Origin: an uncultured Pseudomonadota bacterium
Lineage (GTDB): Bacteria; Pseudomonadota; Gammaproteobacteria; Enterobacterales; Succinivibrionaceae
Length of the DNA stretch: 45,056 nucleotides
Direction: 5' to 3'
Assembly: GCA_900319705.1 (NCBI GenBank)
Contig: ONPL01000005.1
Span: 1 to 45,056 of the forward strand
The notes beneath the pieces are model-generated. The model made no database searches and was not told the origin of the DNA. It was given only the letters and a program-made list of their open reading frames with translations. Shown here in pieces: positions 18,775 through 28,898 of the stretch (positions are counted from its first letter, which is position 1; each line of letters begins with the position of its first letter). A program made the position numbers and the translations under genes.

Positions 18775-19029
18775 TTAATCTTCGGCTTTTTCAACAACTG
18801 AAACCAAAGTCCAAGAAACAGTCTTGGAAATAGGACGACATTCCTGAATTTCAACAATATCACCTACTTTTGCTTCATTGTTTTCATCGTGCACGTGAAG
18901 TTTTGTTGTTTTCTTAACAATCTTGCCGTAAACAGGATGTTTAACACGTCTTTCAACAGCGCAAACACATGTTTTCTGCATTTTATCGCTAACAACAACG
19001 GCTCTTAATGTACGTGTCTTCTCGCTCAT
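18775..19029 (-). CDS. rpsQ: 30S ribosomal protein S17
   Basis: 84 residues, as in E. coli. It is a primary 16S binder with an OB fold. [31 protein letters not shown] sequence and [18 protein letters not shown] are diagnostic. Its ATG shares a base with the rpmC stop (TAATG). It is the last gene of the S10 operon and is followed by a terminator. Confidence 0.97.
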   Translation of the reverse strand: MSEKTRTLRAVVVSDKMQKTCVCAVERRVKHPVYGKIVKKTTKLHVHDENNEAKVGDIVEIQECRPISKTVSWTLVSVVEKAED

Positions 19030-19220
19030 TATTTACCTGCCTTTTCAGTCAATACAGTCTTAACTCGAGCGATATCACGACGAGTCTGGCTGATTTTATG
19101 AGTTTGTTGCAACTGACCAACTTTGTTAGCCATCTTAAGAAGTAACTCTTGTTTTGCTAACTTTAATAATTCAGCATTGAGTTCCTCAACACTCATTTCG
19201 CGAAATTCTTTTGCTTTCAT
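19029..19220 (-). CDS. rpmC: 50S ribosomal protein L29
   Basis: 63 residues, as in E. coli. This small helical hairpin sits at the tunnel exit near the SRP and trigger-factor docking site. [19 protein letters not shown] and [17 protein letters not shown] identify it. It overlaps both neighbours by one base (TAATG junctions), indicating tight coupling. Confidence 0.97.
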   Translation of the reverse strand: MKAKEFREMSVEELNAELLKLAKQELLLKMANKVGQLQQTHKISQTRRDIARVKTVLTEKAGK

Positions 19221-19633
19221 TATAAAATAGTCCTTGTAACAAAGGTAGTCTTCACAGATAACTTGGCAGCGGCCAATTCAAAAGCATGTCTTGCTTCTGC
19301 TTCACCAACTCCACCCATTTCATATAAGATCTTACCTGGTTGAATAACAGCTACCCAGTATTCCACGTTACCCTTACCTTTACCCTGACGAACGCCAAGA
19401 GCTTTTTCAGTAATAGGTTTGTCCGGGAAAATACGGATCCATACCTGACCTTCACGCTTGATTGAACGAGTCATGGTACGACGAGCAGCTTCGATCTCAC
19501 GGGCGGTTAATTGACCACGGGTAGTAGCCTTTAAACCGTACTGACCGAATTCTACTGCGTTACCGTTCTGAGCTAAACCACGATTACGGCCTTTATGAAC
19601 CTTACGGAATTTAGTACGCTTAGGTTGTAACAT
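19220..19633 (-). CDS. rplP: 50S ribosomal protein L16
   Basis: 137 residues (E. coli 136). It helps position the A-site tRNA. It begins [19 protein letters not shown] and carries [20 protein letters not shown] and [20 protein letters not shown]. It is 13 bases after rpsC. Confidence 0.98.
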   Translation of the reverse strand: MLQPKRTKFRKVHKGRNRGLAQNGNAVEFGQYGLKATTRGQLTAREIEAARRTMTRSIKREGQVWIRIFPDKPITEKALGVRQGKGKGNVEYWVAVIQPGKILYEMGGVGEAEARHAFELAAAKLSVKTTFVTRTIL

Positions 19634-19646
19634 TTACAAATTCTCC

Positions 19647-20363
19647 TTACTTCTTTCCACGTGTTTTATTACGTTTTGGTTTTGCAGGAGCATCGGCTTT
19701 TTCAGCAGCTTTTTGAGCTTCCAAAGCAGCTAAACCACCTAAAACCTCACCCTTAAAAATCCATACCTTAACACCAATCACACCGTAGGTTGTATTAGCT
19801 TCAGATACTGCATAGTCGATATCAGCACGTAATGTATGCAGAGGTACGCGACCTTCACGGATCCATTCAGAACGTGCGATTTCAGCACCGCCAAGACGAC
19901 CGCTTACTTCAACCTTGATACCCTTGGCCTGATGAGCCATAGCATTCTGGATAGCTTTCTTCATTGCTCTTCTGAACATAACACGATGTTCAAGCTGTGA
20001 AGCGATAGAATCAGCTACAAGCTTACTGTCGGTTTCTGGCTTACGGATTTCGTTGATGAAAACCTGAACAGGAACGCCGGCAATCTTACCGATATTCTTG
20101 CGAAGTTTTTCAATATTTTCACCTTTTTGTCCGCAAACAAGACCTGGACGAGCGGTATTGATAGTTACCTTGATGCTCTTTGAAGGACGTTCAATGTTGA
20201 TGCGTGATACTGAAGCATCTTTTAAAGTCTTCTGTAAATATTCACGAACTTTAAAATCAGCTGCAAGATAATTTGCATAATCTTTAGTACCTGCATACCA
20301 GGTAGAACTAAAAGGTTTGGTAATACCTAAACGGATACCATTTGGATTAACTTTCTGACCCAT
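19647..20363 (-). CDS. rpsC: 30S ribosomal protein S3
   Basis: 238 residues (E. coli 233). S3 lies at the mRNA entry tunnel. It begins [18 protein letters not shown], has a type II KH domain with [19 protein letters not shown], and a C-terminal domain with [14 protein letters not shown] and [21 protein letters not shown] basic [11 protein letters not shown] tail ends the protein. It follows rplV in the S10 operon. Confidence 0.98.
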   Translation of the reverse strand: MGQKVNPNGIRLGITKPFSSTWYAGTKDYANYLAADFKVREYLQKTLKDASVSRINIERPSKSIKVTINTARPGLVCGQKGENIEKLRKNIGKIAGVPVQVFINEIRKPETDSKLVADSIASQLEHRVMFRRAMKKAIQNAMAHQAKGIKVEVSGRLGGAEIARSEWIREGRVPLHTLRADIDYAVSEANTTYGVIGVKVWIFKGEVLGGLAALEAQKAAEKADAPAKPKRNKTRGKK

Positions 20364-20378
20364 TTACATTCTCCCGGA

Positions 20379-20714
20379 TTACTTCTTATCTGAAACAACA
20401 ACTGTGATGTGACATGTACGCTTGATGATACGATCAGCGCGACCCTTAGCACGTGGGAAAACACGTTTCATTGAAGGACCTTCATCAACCATAATTGTTG
20501 ATACTTTCAATTGATCAATGTCCATACCGTTGTTATGTTCTGCGTTAGCGATAGCTGATTTTAAAACCTTTAAAATCAGAGCAGCACCATGACGAGGGCT
20601 GAACTTTAATTGATTTAATGCCTGTTCAACTGGAAGACCTCTGATTAGATCTGCCATTAAGCGAGCCTTCTGAGCAGAAGAACGAGCATAACGATGTATT
20701 GCTTTAGCTTCCAT
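20379..20714 (-). CDS. rplV: 50S ribosomal protein L22
   Basis: 111 residues (E. coli 110). Its beta-hairpin lines the exit tunnel and is a site of macrolide resistance mutations. [20 protein letters not shown] and the hairpin-tip sequence [18 protein letters not shown] are normal. It is 15 bases after rpsS. Confidence 0.98.
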   Translation of the reverse strand: MEAKAIHRYARSSAQKARLMADLIRGLPVEQALNQLKFSPRHGAALILKVLKSAIANAEHNNGMDIDQLKVSTIMVDEGPSMKRVFPRAKGRADRIIKRTCHITVVVSDKK

Positions 20715-20729
20715 TTTTATTCTCCTACC

Positions 20730-21005
20730 TTACTTAGCTGCCGCCTTGTCAGCACTGTGACCCTTGAATGTTCTTGTAGGTGCAAATTCACCTAACTTAT
20801 GGCCTACCATTTCGTCAGTTACGTATACTGGTACGTGTTGACGACCATTATGGACAGCAATGGTCATACCGATCATTGACGGTATTATCATTGAACGACG
20901 ACTCCAAGTCTTGATTGGCTTCTTGTCGCCTGTTTCCATTGCTTTCTCTACCTTCTTCAACAAGTGTAGGTCAATAAAAGGACCCTTCTTGAGAGAGCGT
21001 GGCAT
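20730..21005 (-). CDS. rpsS: 30S ribosomal protein S19
   Basis: 91 residues (E. coli 92). It is a head protein that pairs with S13. [40 protein letters not shown] and [16 protein letters not shown] are the family blocks. It lies between rplB and rplV. Confidence 0.98.
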   Translation of the reverse strand: MPRSLKKGPFIDLHLLKKVEKAMETGDKKPIKTWSRRSMIIPSMIGMTIAVHNGRQHVPVYVTDEMVGHKLGEFAPTRTFKGHSADKAAAK

Positions 21006-21023
21006 GGTTATACTCCTATATTA

Positions 21024-21845
21024 TTACTTACTACGACGATGTACGATATACTTATCAGTACGTTTGTTATGACGGGTCTTGTAGCCCTTGCATGGTTGAC
21101 CCCATGGAGTAACAGGCTGAATACCCTTGTTACGTCCTTCACCACCACCGTGTGGGTGATCGATAGGGTTCATAGACATACCGCGTACGGTAGGTCTGAT
21201 ACCGAGCCAACGCTTAGCACCAGCTTTACCTAATTGACGGAGCATGTGTTCTGAATTACCAACCTCACCGATTGTTGCACGGCCGTCTGCAAGAACTCTT
21301 CTCATTTCGCCTGAACGTAAGCGAAGAGTTACATATGAACCGTCACGAGCAAGAATCTGAGCATAGGCACCGGCTGAACGAGCCAGTTGAGCACCTTTAC
21401 CTGGGAATAATTCTACAGCGTGTACAGTTGTACCAACTGGAATATTTCTCATAGGCAGTGTATTACCTACCTTGATTGGTGCTTCACTTCCTGAAACAAC
21501 AGTAGAACCTACGGTTAATCCTTTAGGAGCAAGAATATAAGCTCTTGAACCGTCTCTGTAGCAAATCAGAGCAATGTTTGCAGAACGGTTTGGATCGTAT
21601 TCGATACGTTCAACTTTTGCAGGAATATCATCCTTGATGCGTTTAAAATCAACTAAACGGTAGAACTGTTTGTGACCGCCGCCGATATGACGGGTGGTGA
21701 TACGACCGGTATTGTTACGGCCGCCAGTTTTACGCTTAGCTTCCAACAGAGCTTTGTAAGGAGCTCCTTTATATAAATCAGGTGTGGTCACTTTAACAAC
21801 GTGACGACGACCTGCAGAAGTTGGTTTACACTTAACAACTGTCAT
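21024..21845 (-). CDS. rplB: 50S ribosomal protein L2
   Basis: 273 residues, as in E. coli. It is needed for subunit association and peptidyl transfer. [19 protein letters not shown], the [14 protein letters not shown] stretch, and [17 protein letters not shown] with the conserved histidine are present. It is 13 bases after rplW. Confidence 0.99.
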   Translation of the reverse strand: MTVVKCKPTSAGRRHVVKVTTPDLYKGAPYKALLEAKRKTGGRNNTGRITTRHIGGGHKQFYRLVDFKRIKDDIPAKVERIEYDPNRSANIALICYRDGSRAYILAPKGLTVGSTVVSGSEAPIKVGNTLPMRNIPVGTTVHAVELFPGKGAQLARSAGAYAQILARDGSYVTLRLRSGEMRRVLADGRATIGEVGNSEHMLRQLGKAGAKRWLGIRPTVRGMSMNPIDHPHGGGEGRNKGIQPVTPWGQPCKGYKTRHNKRTDKYIVHRRSK

Positions 21846-21858
21846 GATCTAAACTCCC

Positions 21859-22185
21859 TTACTCAGCACTTTTTTCTACTGCTACTGATTGATCATCTAA
21901 TGTTTCACCAGGAGCAAGAGTTACATAAGCTTTTTTCCAGTCTTTGCAACGACCTAAACCGTGTCTGCTGCGCTTTACCTTACCGCTCATGTTTAAGGTA
22001 TTAACTGTATCAACTTTAACATCAAAGCTGGCTTCAACAGCCTGTTTGATATCAGCTTTAGATGCAGTGCGAAGCACCTTTAAAACATATGTTTTAGCAT
22101 CTTTTGATACTTCGGCAACACGCTGTGACTTTTCTGATATAACAAAAGACTTGATTACATCGAACAGGTATTCTTGACGATTCAT
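21859..22185 (-). CDS. rplW: 50S ribosomal protein L23
   Basis: 108 residues (E. coli 100), with an acidic C-terminal extension ending QSVAVEKSAE. It docks trigger factor and SRP at the tunnel exit. FVISEKSQRVAEVSKDAKTY and RSRHGLGRCKDWKKAYVTL fit the family. The ATG overlaps the rplD stop (TAATG). Confidence 0.96.
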   Translation of the reverse strand: MNRQEYLFDVIKSFVISEKSQRVAEVSKDAKTYVLKVLRTASKADIKQAVEASFDVKVDTVNTLNMSGKVKRSRHGLGRCKDWKKAYVTLAPGETLDDQSVAVEKSAE

Positions 22186-22790
22186 TATTTTAGTGACTCC
22201 TCAACTTCTTTTACAGCATCAGCTGTAATTAATACCTTATCAAAACGAATTAAGCTAACTGGGTCAATTCCTTTAACATCACGAACATCAACCTTGTAGA
22301 TATTTCTGGATGCCAAGAACAAATCAACATCAACCTCTTTCTTAATGATAAGAACATCGCTTAAATCCATAGCTTTTAATTTTGCAACTAAGGCTTTGGT
22401 CTTTGGCTGGTCAACAGAAAAATCATTTACAACCACGAGACGATCTTGACGAACTAATTCAGAGAAGATGCTCTGTAAAGCTGCACGATACATTTTCTTG
22501 TTAACTTTCTGGCTGTGATCCTGAGGACGAGCTGCGAAAGTAACTCCACCGCCTCTCCATAATGGAGAACGGATACTACCAGCGCGAGCACGGCCGGTTC
22601 CCTTCTGACGCCATGGTTTCTTACCGCCACCAGAAACATCTGAACGATTCTTCTGAGCACGGGTACCCTGACGGCCAGCATTTGTGTAAGCAACAACAAC
22701 CTGGTGAACCAATGCTTCGTTATACTCACGAGCAAAGGTAGTTTCAGAAACTTGAAGAGCACCGTTTGTGTCTTTAATTACTAATTCCAT
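22185..22790 (-). CDS. rplD: 50S ribosomal protein L4
   Basis: 201 residues, as in E. coli. Its loop lines the exit tunnel, and in E. coli it represses the S10 operon through the leader [24 protein letters not shown] and [20 protein letters not shown] are the conserved tunnel-loop blocks. It is 17 bases after rplC. The presence of a structured leader upstream of rpsJ makes autogenous control plausible here. Confidence 0.98.
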   Translation of the reverse strand: MELVIKDTNGALQVSETTFAREYNEALVHQVVVAYTNAGRQGTRAQKNRSDVSGGGKKPWRQKGTGRARAGSIRSPLWRGGGVTFAARPQDHSQKVNKKMYRAALQSIFSELVRQDRLVVVNDFSVDQPKTKALVAKLKAMDLSDVLIIKKEVDVDLFLASRNIYKVDVRDVKGIDPVSLIRFDKVLITADAVKEVEESLK

Positions 22791-22807
22791 TCCTATCTCC
22801 TCAAGTA

Positions 22808-23446
22808 TTATGCTTTAACAGTTGGTTTAACAACGATATTACCGTTAACAGCACCTGGAACAGCACCTTTAACCAGTAACAGATTGCGTTCTACATCTAC
22901 GCGTACAACTTCAAGGTATTGAACTGTAGTAGTTTCGCTACCTAAATGACCGCACATTTTCTTACCCTGGAAAACACGACCCGGAGTCTGGTTCTGACCA
23001 GTAGAACCAGGAACACGGTGAGAACGTGAGTTACCGTGGGTCCAATCCTGTGTACGGAAATTCCAACGTTTAACAGTACCGGCGAAACCTTTACCTTTAG
23101 AAGTTCCGGTTACATCCACTCTTTTAACATCGTTTAAAACGTCAAGTTTAACTTCTGAACCAACCTTGTAGTTTGAGAGTTCATCTTCAGTTAAACGAAA
23201 TTCCCATAAACCACGACCGGCTTCAACGCCAGCCTTTGCAAAATGGCCAGTCTGAGCTTTGTTAAGACGACTTGCTTTAACGCTGCCAGTTGTTACCTGG
23301 ATAGCATTGTAACCGTCAGTTTCAACTGTTTTAACCTGTGTTACACGGTTTGCTTCAACTTCAATTACAGTTACAGGAACAGATAAGCCATCTTCCTTAA
23401 AAATTCTGGTCATTCCAACTTTACGACCGATTAAACCGATTGACAT
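22808..23446 (-). CDS. rplC: 50S ribosomal protein L3
   Basis: 212 residues (E. coli 209). It starts large-subunit assembly near the peptidyl transferase centre. [33 protein letters not shown] and [20 protein letters not shown] identify it; the glutamine in GQNQTPG is the residue PrmB methylates in E. coli. It follows rpsJ by 17 bases. Confidence 0.98.
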   Translation of the reverse strand: MSIGLIGRKVGMTRIFKEDGLSVPVTVIEVEANRVTQVKTVETDGYNAIQVTTGSVKASRLNKAQTGHFAKAGVEAGRGLWEFRLTEDELSNYKVGSEVKLDVLNDVKRVDVTGTSKGKGFAGTVKRWNFRTQDWTHGNSRSHRVPGSTGQNQTPGRVFQGKKMCGHLGSETTTVQYLEVVRVDVERNLLLVKGAVPGAVNGNIVVKPTVKA

Positions 23447-23463
23447 TATTTATACCCCTTCCG

Positions 23464-23928
<465 letters not shown>

Positions 23929-23934
23929 GTTTGT

Positions 23935-23962
23935 ATTATACATGAAGCTATGCCGTTTTCAA
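23935..23962 (-). promoter_or_regulatory. S10 operon promoter
   Basis: TTGAAA (23957-23962) and a perfect TATAAT (23935-23940) are 16 bases apart, with AT-rich DNA upstream that could act as an UP element. Confidence 0.8.
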
Positions 23963-24008
23963 CAACTTTTTAAAAATTTGTTACAACTCACAGTTTTGGT
24001 TGAAAACA

Positions 24009-24028
24009 ATATCCCCGTACGGGGATAT
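24009..24028 (-). terminator. Perfect 20-bp palindrome, probable terminator of the S10-like gene
   Basis: ATATCCCCGTACGGGGATAT is a perfect palindrome 82 bases past the S10-like stop. As RNA it folds into an 8-bp stem with a GTAC loop, followed on the minus strand by TGTTTT. It separates this gene from the S10 promoter. The T run is short, so an operator role is an alternative. Confidence 0.5.
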
Positions 24029-24110
24029 CTTATTGTTCTGATAGGTAACTTCTCCCTTCACAGGTGGTCAGGGATCTATTACGCAGTTGGTAAAATACCG
24101 GGTCAAGAGA

Positions 24111-24377
24111 CTACGCCTTGATGATTTTGCATCTGACATCCTTCGGTATAGTCATGTCTGACAATGCAGTTGTTGTTTCGGCTGTCGGTTCCAAAACCTT
24201 CAGTTTTCTGGTGTGAACCACAACACCGTTTTCCAACTTGATATTTTTTCCAAGAATCGGACCTTTTGTAACTGCACCGGAACTGCGGATGGTCTTCAGC
24301 AAGTCACCCATAGTCAAATCAATTATTTTATGATCCTCTGCAGTAATGATGATCATAAAACCTTGTTTTTCGCTCAT
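24111..24377 (-). CDS. Diverged S10/NusE paralogue with a deleted ribosomal loop
   Basis: 88 residues. The sequence aligns along its length with the S10 of this window. The first block, EDHKIID to SSGAVTKGPI, shares about 13 of 36 positions with S10's FDHHLID to [10 protein letters not shown]. The second, HTRKLKVLEPT to CKII, shares about 8 of 34 with [11 protein letters not shown] to VQIRL. Between GPI and the xPS/T turn S10 has 40 residues and this protein 24, so about 16 residues of the long ribosome-inserted loop are missing. The ATG at 24377 has AGG at proper spacing; an in-frame ATG at 24404 abuts the argH hairpin and lacks a Shine-Dalgarno. It sits between argH and the S10 operon with no clear promoter of its own. 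The S10 fold is well supported; a transcription or regulatory role is inference. Confidence 0.82.
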   Translation of the reverse strand: MSEKQGFMIIITAEDHKIIDLTMGDLLKTIRSSGAVTKGPILGKNIKLENGVVVHTRKLKVLEPTAETTTALSDMTIPKDVRCKIIKA

Positions 24378-24407
24378 ATGTTTACCTGTAAAAAACAAAT
24401 TCATAAA

Positions 24408-24429
24408 GCATCCGCAGGACGGCGGATGC
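24408..24429 (-). terminator. Hairpin after argH, weak terminator or attenuator
   Basis: GCATCCGC pairs perfectly with GCGGATGC around a 6-base loop. The following minus-strand sequence TTTATGAATTTGTTTTTT has only an interrupted T run, so read-through from argH into the S10-like gene is likely. Confidence 0.5.
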
Positions 24430-24448
24430 CGCCGGGAACCGCAACTGT

Positions 24449-25825
24449 CTAGCAGTCGAGATGTTTCTTCATATATTCAACCGCACTGGCAATCTGTGCA
24501 GGCGCCACACCGCCCTTGGCACATCTTTTATCAAGCAGTGCAGAAATTTCCAGACAGGCGTACACATCGCCGTCAATCTTAGGACATACACTGCGGAACT
24601 GTTCCAGAGTAAGTTTCTCCAGAGGTTGCTGCTCTTTAATTGCATATACAACGATTTCGCCAACAATATGATGTGCCTCTCTGAACGGAATTCCCTTGGT
24701 TACCAGATAATCTGCCAGTTCTGTTGCATTTGAATATCCGCCTTTTGCCGCCTGAAGGGTAACATCCTCTCTAACCTTGAGATCCTCAAGCACAAGCGAG
24801 GCCATATCGAGGCAGTCGTGCCATGTATCAAGAGCATCAAACAGACCTTCCTTATCCTCCTGAAGATCCTTGTTGTATGCAAGCGGTAATGCTTTTACAG
24901 TTACCAGCATTCCAGTGAGGGCGCCTATAACTCTGCCTGATTTACCGCGGATAAGTTCAAGTGCATCAGGGTTCTTTTTCTGAGGCATCAGAGATGAGCC
25001 TGAAGTAACCCTGTCGGAAAGTTCTACAAAGCCAGCCTCACCTGAATTGTATATAATCAAATCTTCAGCGAATCTTGACAGATGAATCATCGAAATACTT
25101 GCGCAGTTGAGCAGTTCAAGCACGTGATCACGATCTGAAACTGAATCGAGACTGTTTCGAGTTGCCTCATCAAACCCCAGGGCTCTGGCAAGTTTTTCAC
25201 GATCTACCGGATATGCCGTTCCAGCCAGGGCCGCAGATCCGAGCGGACAACGGTTCATCAGATCATTTGCATTCTTAAGACGGATATAATCGCGATCAAG
25301 CATTTCAGCATATGCAAGCGCCCAGTGACCGAATGTTACCGGCTGAGCCCTTTGCAGATGTGTATAACCAGGAATAACCGTACCCTGATATTGATCGGCA
25401 ACTTTAACCAGAGACTTCTGGAAATTTCTGATGGACTGGAGAAGTACAGCAACCTGAGCACGGCACCATAGTTTCAGATCTGTGGCAACCTGATCGTTTC
25501 TGCTTCTTCCGGTATGAAGTTTTTTGCCAAGATCCCCGACCTTATCAATCAGTCTGCTCTCAACATAAGAATGGATATCCTCGAATCCGGCACCGGCAAT
25601 TGAATGAGGATCCTGATCCACTTCAGCAATCAGTTCATCAAGAGCGACCTGCAGTCTTTTGTTTTCGTCCTCGGTAATAATCCCGACAGAACAGATTGCA
25701 TCAGCCCAGCCCTTGGATCCTTCCAGATCCTGTCTTGCCATACGATAGTCAAACACCAAAGAATCATTGAACTTTTTGAATCTAATATCCGCTTCCTGAG
25801 TGAAGCGTCCACCCCATAATGCCAT
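24449..25825 (-). CDS. argH: Argininosuccinate lyase
   Basis: 458 residues (E. coli 457). It catalyses the last step of arginine synthesis, splitting argininosuccinate into arginine and fumarate in the cytosol. [51 protein letters not shown] and the fumarase/lyase signature [12 protein letters not shown] with its catalytic serine loop are intact. It is separated from argG by a strong terminator and has its own promoter, so it is expressed apart from argCBFG. Confidence 0.97.
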   Translation of the reverse strand: MALWGGRFTQEADIRFKKFNDSLVFDYRMARQDLEGSKGWADAICSVGIITEDENKRLQVALDELIAEVDQDPHSIAGAGFEDIHSYVESRLIDKVGDLGKKLHTGRSRNDQVATDLKLWCRAQVAVLLQSIRNFQKSLVKVADQYQGTVIPGYTHLQRAQPVTFGHWALAYAEMLDRDYIRLKNANDLMNRCPLGSAALAGTAYPVDREKLARALGFDEATRNSLDSVSDRDHVLELLNCASISMIHLSRFAEDLIIYNSGEAGFVELSDRVTSGSSLMPQKKNPDALELIRGKSGRVIGALTGMLVTVKALPLAYNKDLQEDKEGLFDALDTWHDCLDMASLVLEDLKVREDVTLQAAKGGYSNATELADYLVTKGIPFREAHHIVGEIVVYAIKEQQPLEKLTLEQFRSVCPKIDGDVYACLEISALLDKRCAKGGVAPAQIASAVEYMKKHLDC

Positions 25826-25854
25826 AAATAATCCTCAATAAAAATTTATCTGTA

Positions 25855-25882
25855 ATTATACTTGTATTTTCCACAGATACAA
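25855..25882 (-). promoter_or_regulatory. argH promoter
   Basis: TTGTAT (25877-25882) and TATAAT (25855-25860) are 16 bases apart. The start would be near 25848, 23 bases before the ATG. No clear ARG box is visible over it. Confidence 0.65.
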
Positions 25883-25884
25883 AT

Positions 25885-25926
25885 CAAAAAACAAAGAGAC
25901 CGGGTCTTTATGATAAACCCGATCTC
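25885..25926 (-). terminator. Rho-independent terminator after argG
   Basis: GAGATCGGGT (25917-25926) pairs with ACCCGGTCTC (25896-25905), ten base pairs with one wobble, followed by TTTGTTTTTT, about 30 bases past the argG stop. Confidence 0.88.
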
Positions 25927-25956
25927 AACAACTTAAGGATTCAGCTAAATGTTATA

Positions 25957-27174
25957 TTACTTGTTAGCCTTGTTGGCTTCATTGATTGCTCTGATTCTGC
26001 TTGGCAGAGAATACAAACGAATGAATCCGTCGGCGTGACTCTGATCGTATACATTGTCTGCACCGAAAGTACAGAAATCAACGTTGAACAGACTGTTGTC
26101 AGAACGTTTCTGAACTGCAGTTACGCTACCTTTGTAAAGTTTCAGCACAACTTCACCGGAAACATCTTCAGCAATGGCATTGGCAGAAGCAAGAATAGCC
26201 TTGCACAGTGGAGTGAACCATCTGCCGTCATAAACCAGGTGAGAGAACTCAAGACCGAGTTTTTCACGCCATGAACGGGTTGTCTTGTCGAGGATCAGTT
26301 CTTCAACAGCACGTAAAGCTGCCATCATAACTGTACCACCCGGAGTTTCATAGCAACCGCGTGATTTCATACCAACCAGACGGTTTTCAGTAATGTCAAC
26401 ACGACCAACACCGTGTTTAGCAGCAAGATCATTCAGGGTTGCAAGACAGTTGTACGGAGACATAGCCTTGTCGTTAACTGCAACAATCTCGCCCTTTTCA
26501 ATCTTAACAGATACAAATTCAGGCTCGTTAGGAGCTTTTTCAGGATCAACTGTCCAGGTCCAAACATTTTCTGAAGCTCTGTTCCAGGTATCCTCCAGTT
26601 CACCGCCTTCAGTTGAGATATGCCATGCGTTGGCATCACGACTGTAAATCTTCTTTAGAGTAGCCTTGCACGGAATGTTTCTTTCATTAAGGTAGTTCAG
26701 CAAATCTTCTCTTGAACGCATTTTCCAGATACGCCATGGAGCAATCACTTCAAGCTGAGGAGCCAGAGCGGCAACGGCACCTTCAAAACGAACCTGATCG
26801 TTACCTTTACCGGTGCATCCGTGAGCAACGGCCTGAACACCTTCTGCCAGAGCTGTTTCAACCATGGCTTTTGCTATTACAGGACGGGCCATTGAGGTTC
26901 CCAGTAAGTAGGTTCCTTCGTAAACAGCACCGGTCTTCAGAGTAGGATATACGTAATTCTTTACAAATTCTTCACGCAGATCCTTGATAATGCACTTGGT
27001 GGCACCGGACTGCTTTGCCTTTTCCTCGATTCCAACCAGATCTTCACGATCCTGTCCCACATCAGCCACGAAGCAAATAACTTCGCAGTTGTAGTTTTCT
27101 TTAAGCCAAGGTACGATTGCAGAAGTATCAAGACCGCCTGAATAAGCCAATAAAACTTTTTTAATATCTGCCAT
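25957..27174 (-). CDS. argG: Argininosuccinate synthase
   Basis: 405 residues. It joins citrulline and aspartate using ATP. The PP-loop [15 protein letters not shown] near residue 10, [15 protein letters not shown] and the [18 protein letters not shown] block are intact. The length places it in the roughly 400-residue subtype found in many bacteria and in animals, not the 447-residue E. coli subtype. It is two bases after argF, as the last gene of the argCBFG operon. Confidence 0.97.
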   Translation of the reverse strand: MADIKKVLLAYSGGLDTSAIVPWLKENYNCEVICFVADVGQDREDLVGIEEKAKQSGATKCIIKDLREEFVKNYVYPTLKTGAVYEGTYLLGTSMARPVIAKAMVETALAEGVQAVAHGCTGKGNDQVRFEGAVAALAPQLEVIAPWRIWKMRSREDLLNYLNERNIPCKATLKKIYSRDANAWHISTEGGELEDTWNRASENVWTWTVDPEKAPNEPEFVSVKIEKGEIVAVNDKAMSPYNCLATLNDLAAKHGVGRVDITENRLVGMKSRGCYETPGGTVMMAALRAVEELILDKTTRSWREKLGLEFSHLVYDGRWFTPLCKAILASANAIAEDVSGEVVLKLYKGSVTAVQKRSDNSLFNVDFCTFGADNVYDQSHADGFIRLYSLPSRIRAINEANKANK

Positions 27175-27176
27175 TT

Positions 27177-28094
27177 TTATTTTTCCTGATTAATAAGAGT
27201 ATCTAAAACTGCCATTTGGGCATGTAATCGATTTTCAGCCTCGTCATAGATTAATGAAACATTTTCATCATCCATAATGTCTGAAGTAATTTCCATTTCT
27301 CTGTGAGCCGGTTGACAATGTAACACATGTTTGATACCTGTGTCATTCAATAATTTGCGGTTGACCTGATAAGGCATGAAAATTTTTGCAGCCTCCTCCA
27401 TCGGGGTGCTGTCACCCATGGATACCCATGTATCAGTATAGGCAACATCATAGCCTTTCACATCTGCAACATTATCTGTTACAGACAGTTTTGCACCAGA
27501 TTTTCTGGCGATATCAGCAGCCAGGTTGAAAATTGCAGCATCAGGACCGCGGCCCTTAGGAGACACTATCGCAACGTCTGAACCGAGGATCGCTCCGGTA
27601 ATAAGCAGAGAGTGGGTCATGTTATTGCCGTCACCGAAATATGCCAGTTTTACCTTGGTTACATCATCATAGTTTTCCATGATAGTCATATAGTCAGCCA
27701 GCACCTGACATGGATGATAAAGGTTGCACAGCGCGTTTATAACTGGTACAGAGCCGTACTTGCTGAGCTGCAGCAGAGTGTTGTGATCATATACGCGGGC
27801 AACAATACCGTCGCACCAGCGGGACAGATTACGTGCATAGTCCTTTACTGATTCGCGCTGACCCATGATGCCGTTGCGCTGATCCATGTAAACAGCATGT
27901 CCGCCGAGTCTCGTTACTCCGATATCAAAAGTAACCCTGGTTCTCAGAGACTGCTTTTCAAAAAGAGTGACAACGCTTTTTCCGGCGAGTCTCCGGTTGA
28001 ATTTCTCCGGTTCCTTCTTCATCTGCCGACCGAGGTCGATCATCTGAAGAACTTCGTCTCTGGAAAATTCTGTTGTATTTAATAAATGACGCAT
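27177..28094 (-). CDS. argF: Ornithine carbamoyltransferase
   Basis: 305 residues. It makes citrulline from ornithine and carbamoyl phosphate. The carbamoyl-phosphate motif reads SLRTR, as in the shorter ArgF subtype, followed by [22 protein letters not shown] and DTWVSMGD. The usual HCLPAHR motif is HCQPAHR here, a Leu-to-Gln change next to the substrate-binding cysteine. The order argB-argF-argG and the other motifs favour ornithine as substrate, but an acylated ornithine cannot be fully excluded. AAGGAG precedes the ATG. It is 12 bases after argB. Confidence 0.92.
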   Translation of the reverse strand: MRHLLNTTEFSRDEVLQMIDLGRQMKKEPEKFNRRLAGKSVVTLFEKQSLRTRVTFDIGVTRLGGHAVYMDQRNGIMGQRESVKDYARNLSRWCDGIVARVYDHNTLLQLSKYGSVPVINALCNLYHPCQVLADYMTIMENYDDVTKVKLAYFGDGNNMTHSLLITGAILGSDVAIVSPKGRGPDAAIFNLAADIARKSGAKLSVTDNVADVKGYDVAYTDTWVSMGDSTPMEEAAKIFMPYQVNRKLLNDTGIKHVLHCQPAHREMEITSDIMDDENVSLIYDEAENRLHAQMAVLDTLINQEK

Positions 28095-28106
28095 GTGATA
28101 CTCCTT

Positions 28107-28886
28107 CTACGATGCCTTCACCTGAGTTCCGATGGCTTCGCCTGCCAGCAGTTGCTTGAGCAGTTGCGGATTCTTCCAGCCGGCTACAGATACAGCCTTT
28201 CCAAGAGTTTTGGAGGCTTTCAGAGCAGCTTTCACCTTAACTTCCATACCACCGGTAATCACACCGTTTTCGATCAATTCAGCAGCCTTTTCACCGGTCA
28301 TATCTGTTATCAGATTGCGATCCTTGTCCAGAATACCGTCTACATCAGACAGTAACGCAAGATCTGCATTCAGCGACATCGCGATGGATGTTGCAGCCTG
28401 ATCGGCATTTACATTCATCAGCTGTCCTTCTGGTGTAATACCGATGGAACTGATGATCGGGAAATAATCATTTTCCAGCAGCAGATTGAGCAGTTTAGGA
28501 GAACCTATGGCTGCGGTACCTACCGCTCCCAGCTCCGGATCCAGCTGTCCGATTTCACACAGTGCCGCATCTGACAGACACAGTCCCACTGCATTGAATT
28601 TATACTGGATGGCTTTAGCCAGCATCAGTTTGTTGGCAGTACCGGCAAGAGCACCGGTAATATACTGAATATGTTCAAACGGAGTTACTCTCAGTCCGTT
28701 TTTCTTTTCACTTTTAATACCGAGCTGTTTCAACAGATCATCCACCAGACATCCGCCTCCGTGAACAAGGATCACCGGGCGTCTGTTCTCTCTGAGATAA
28801 CCGGACAGACCGTCAAACAGCGCATTAAGGGAAGCATCATTTTCAATCAATGCTCCGCCCAATTTAATAACCAAAATATTATTCAT
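28107..28886 (-). CDS. argB: Acetylglutamate kinase
   Basis: 259 residues (E. coli 258). It phosphorylates N-acetylglutamate in the second committed step of arginine synthesis. VIKLGGALIEN and ILVHGGG-type VILVHGGGCLVDDLL bind ATP and substrate; NVNADQAATSIAMSLNADL and GVITGGMEVKVKAALKA complete the amino-acid kinase fold. I start it at the ATG at 28886 (GGGA upstream) rather than the in-frame TTG at 28898. The short length suggests the E. coli-like dimeric, arginine-insensitive class, not the longer hexameric one. Confidence 0.95.
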   Translation of the reverse strand: MNNILVIKLGGALIENDASLNALFDGLSGYLRENRRPVILVHGGGCLVDDLLKQLGIKSEKKNGLRVTPFEHIQYITGALAGTANKLMLAKAIQYKFNAVGLCLSDAALCEIGQLDPELGAVGTAAIGSPKLLNLLLENDYFPIISSIGITPEGQLMNVNADQAATSIAMSLNADLALLSDVDGILDKDRNLITDMTGEKAAELIENGVITGGMEVKVKAALKASKTLGKAVSVAGWKNPQLLKQLLAGEAIGTQVKAS

Positions 28887-28898
28887 TTTCTTTCCCAA

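Noticed and set aside
24009..24028. The 20-bp palindrome as a mobile-element end or att site
   Set aside because: There is no flanking duplication, integrase or second copy in the window; its position and trailing T residues fit a terminator better.
24378..24404. Longer start for the S10-like gene at 24404
   Set aside because: That ATG abuts the argH hairpin and lacks a Shine-Dalgarno; the ATG at 24377 is better placed.
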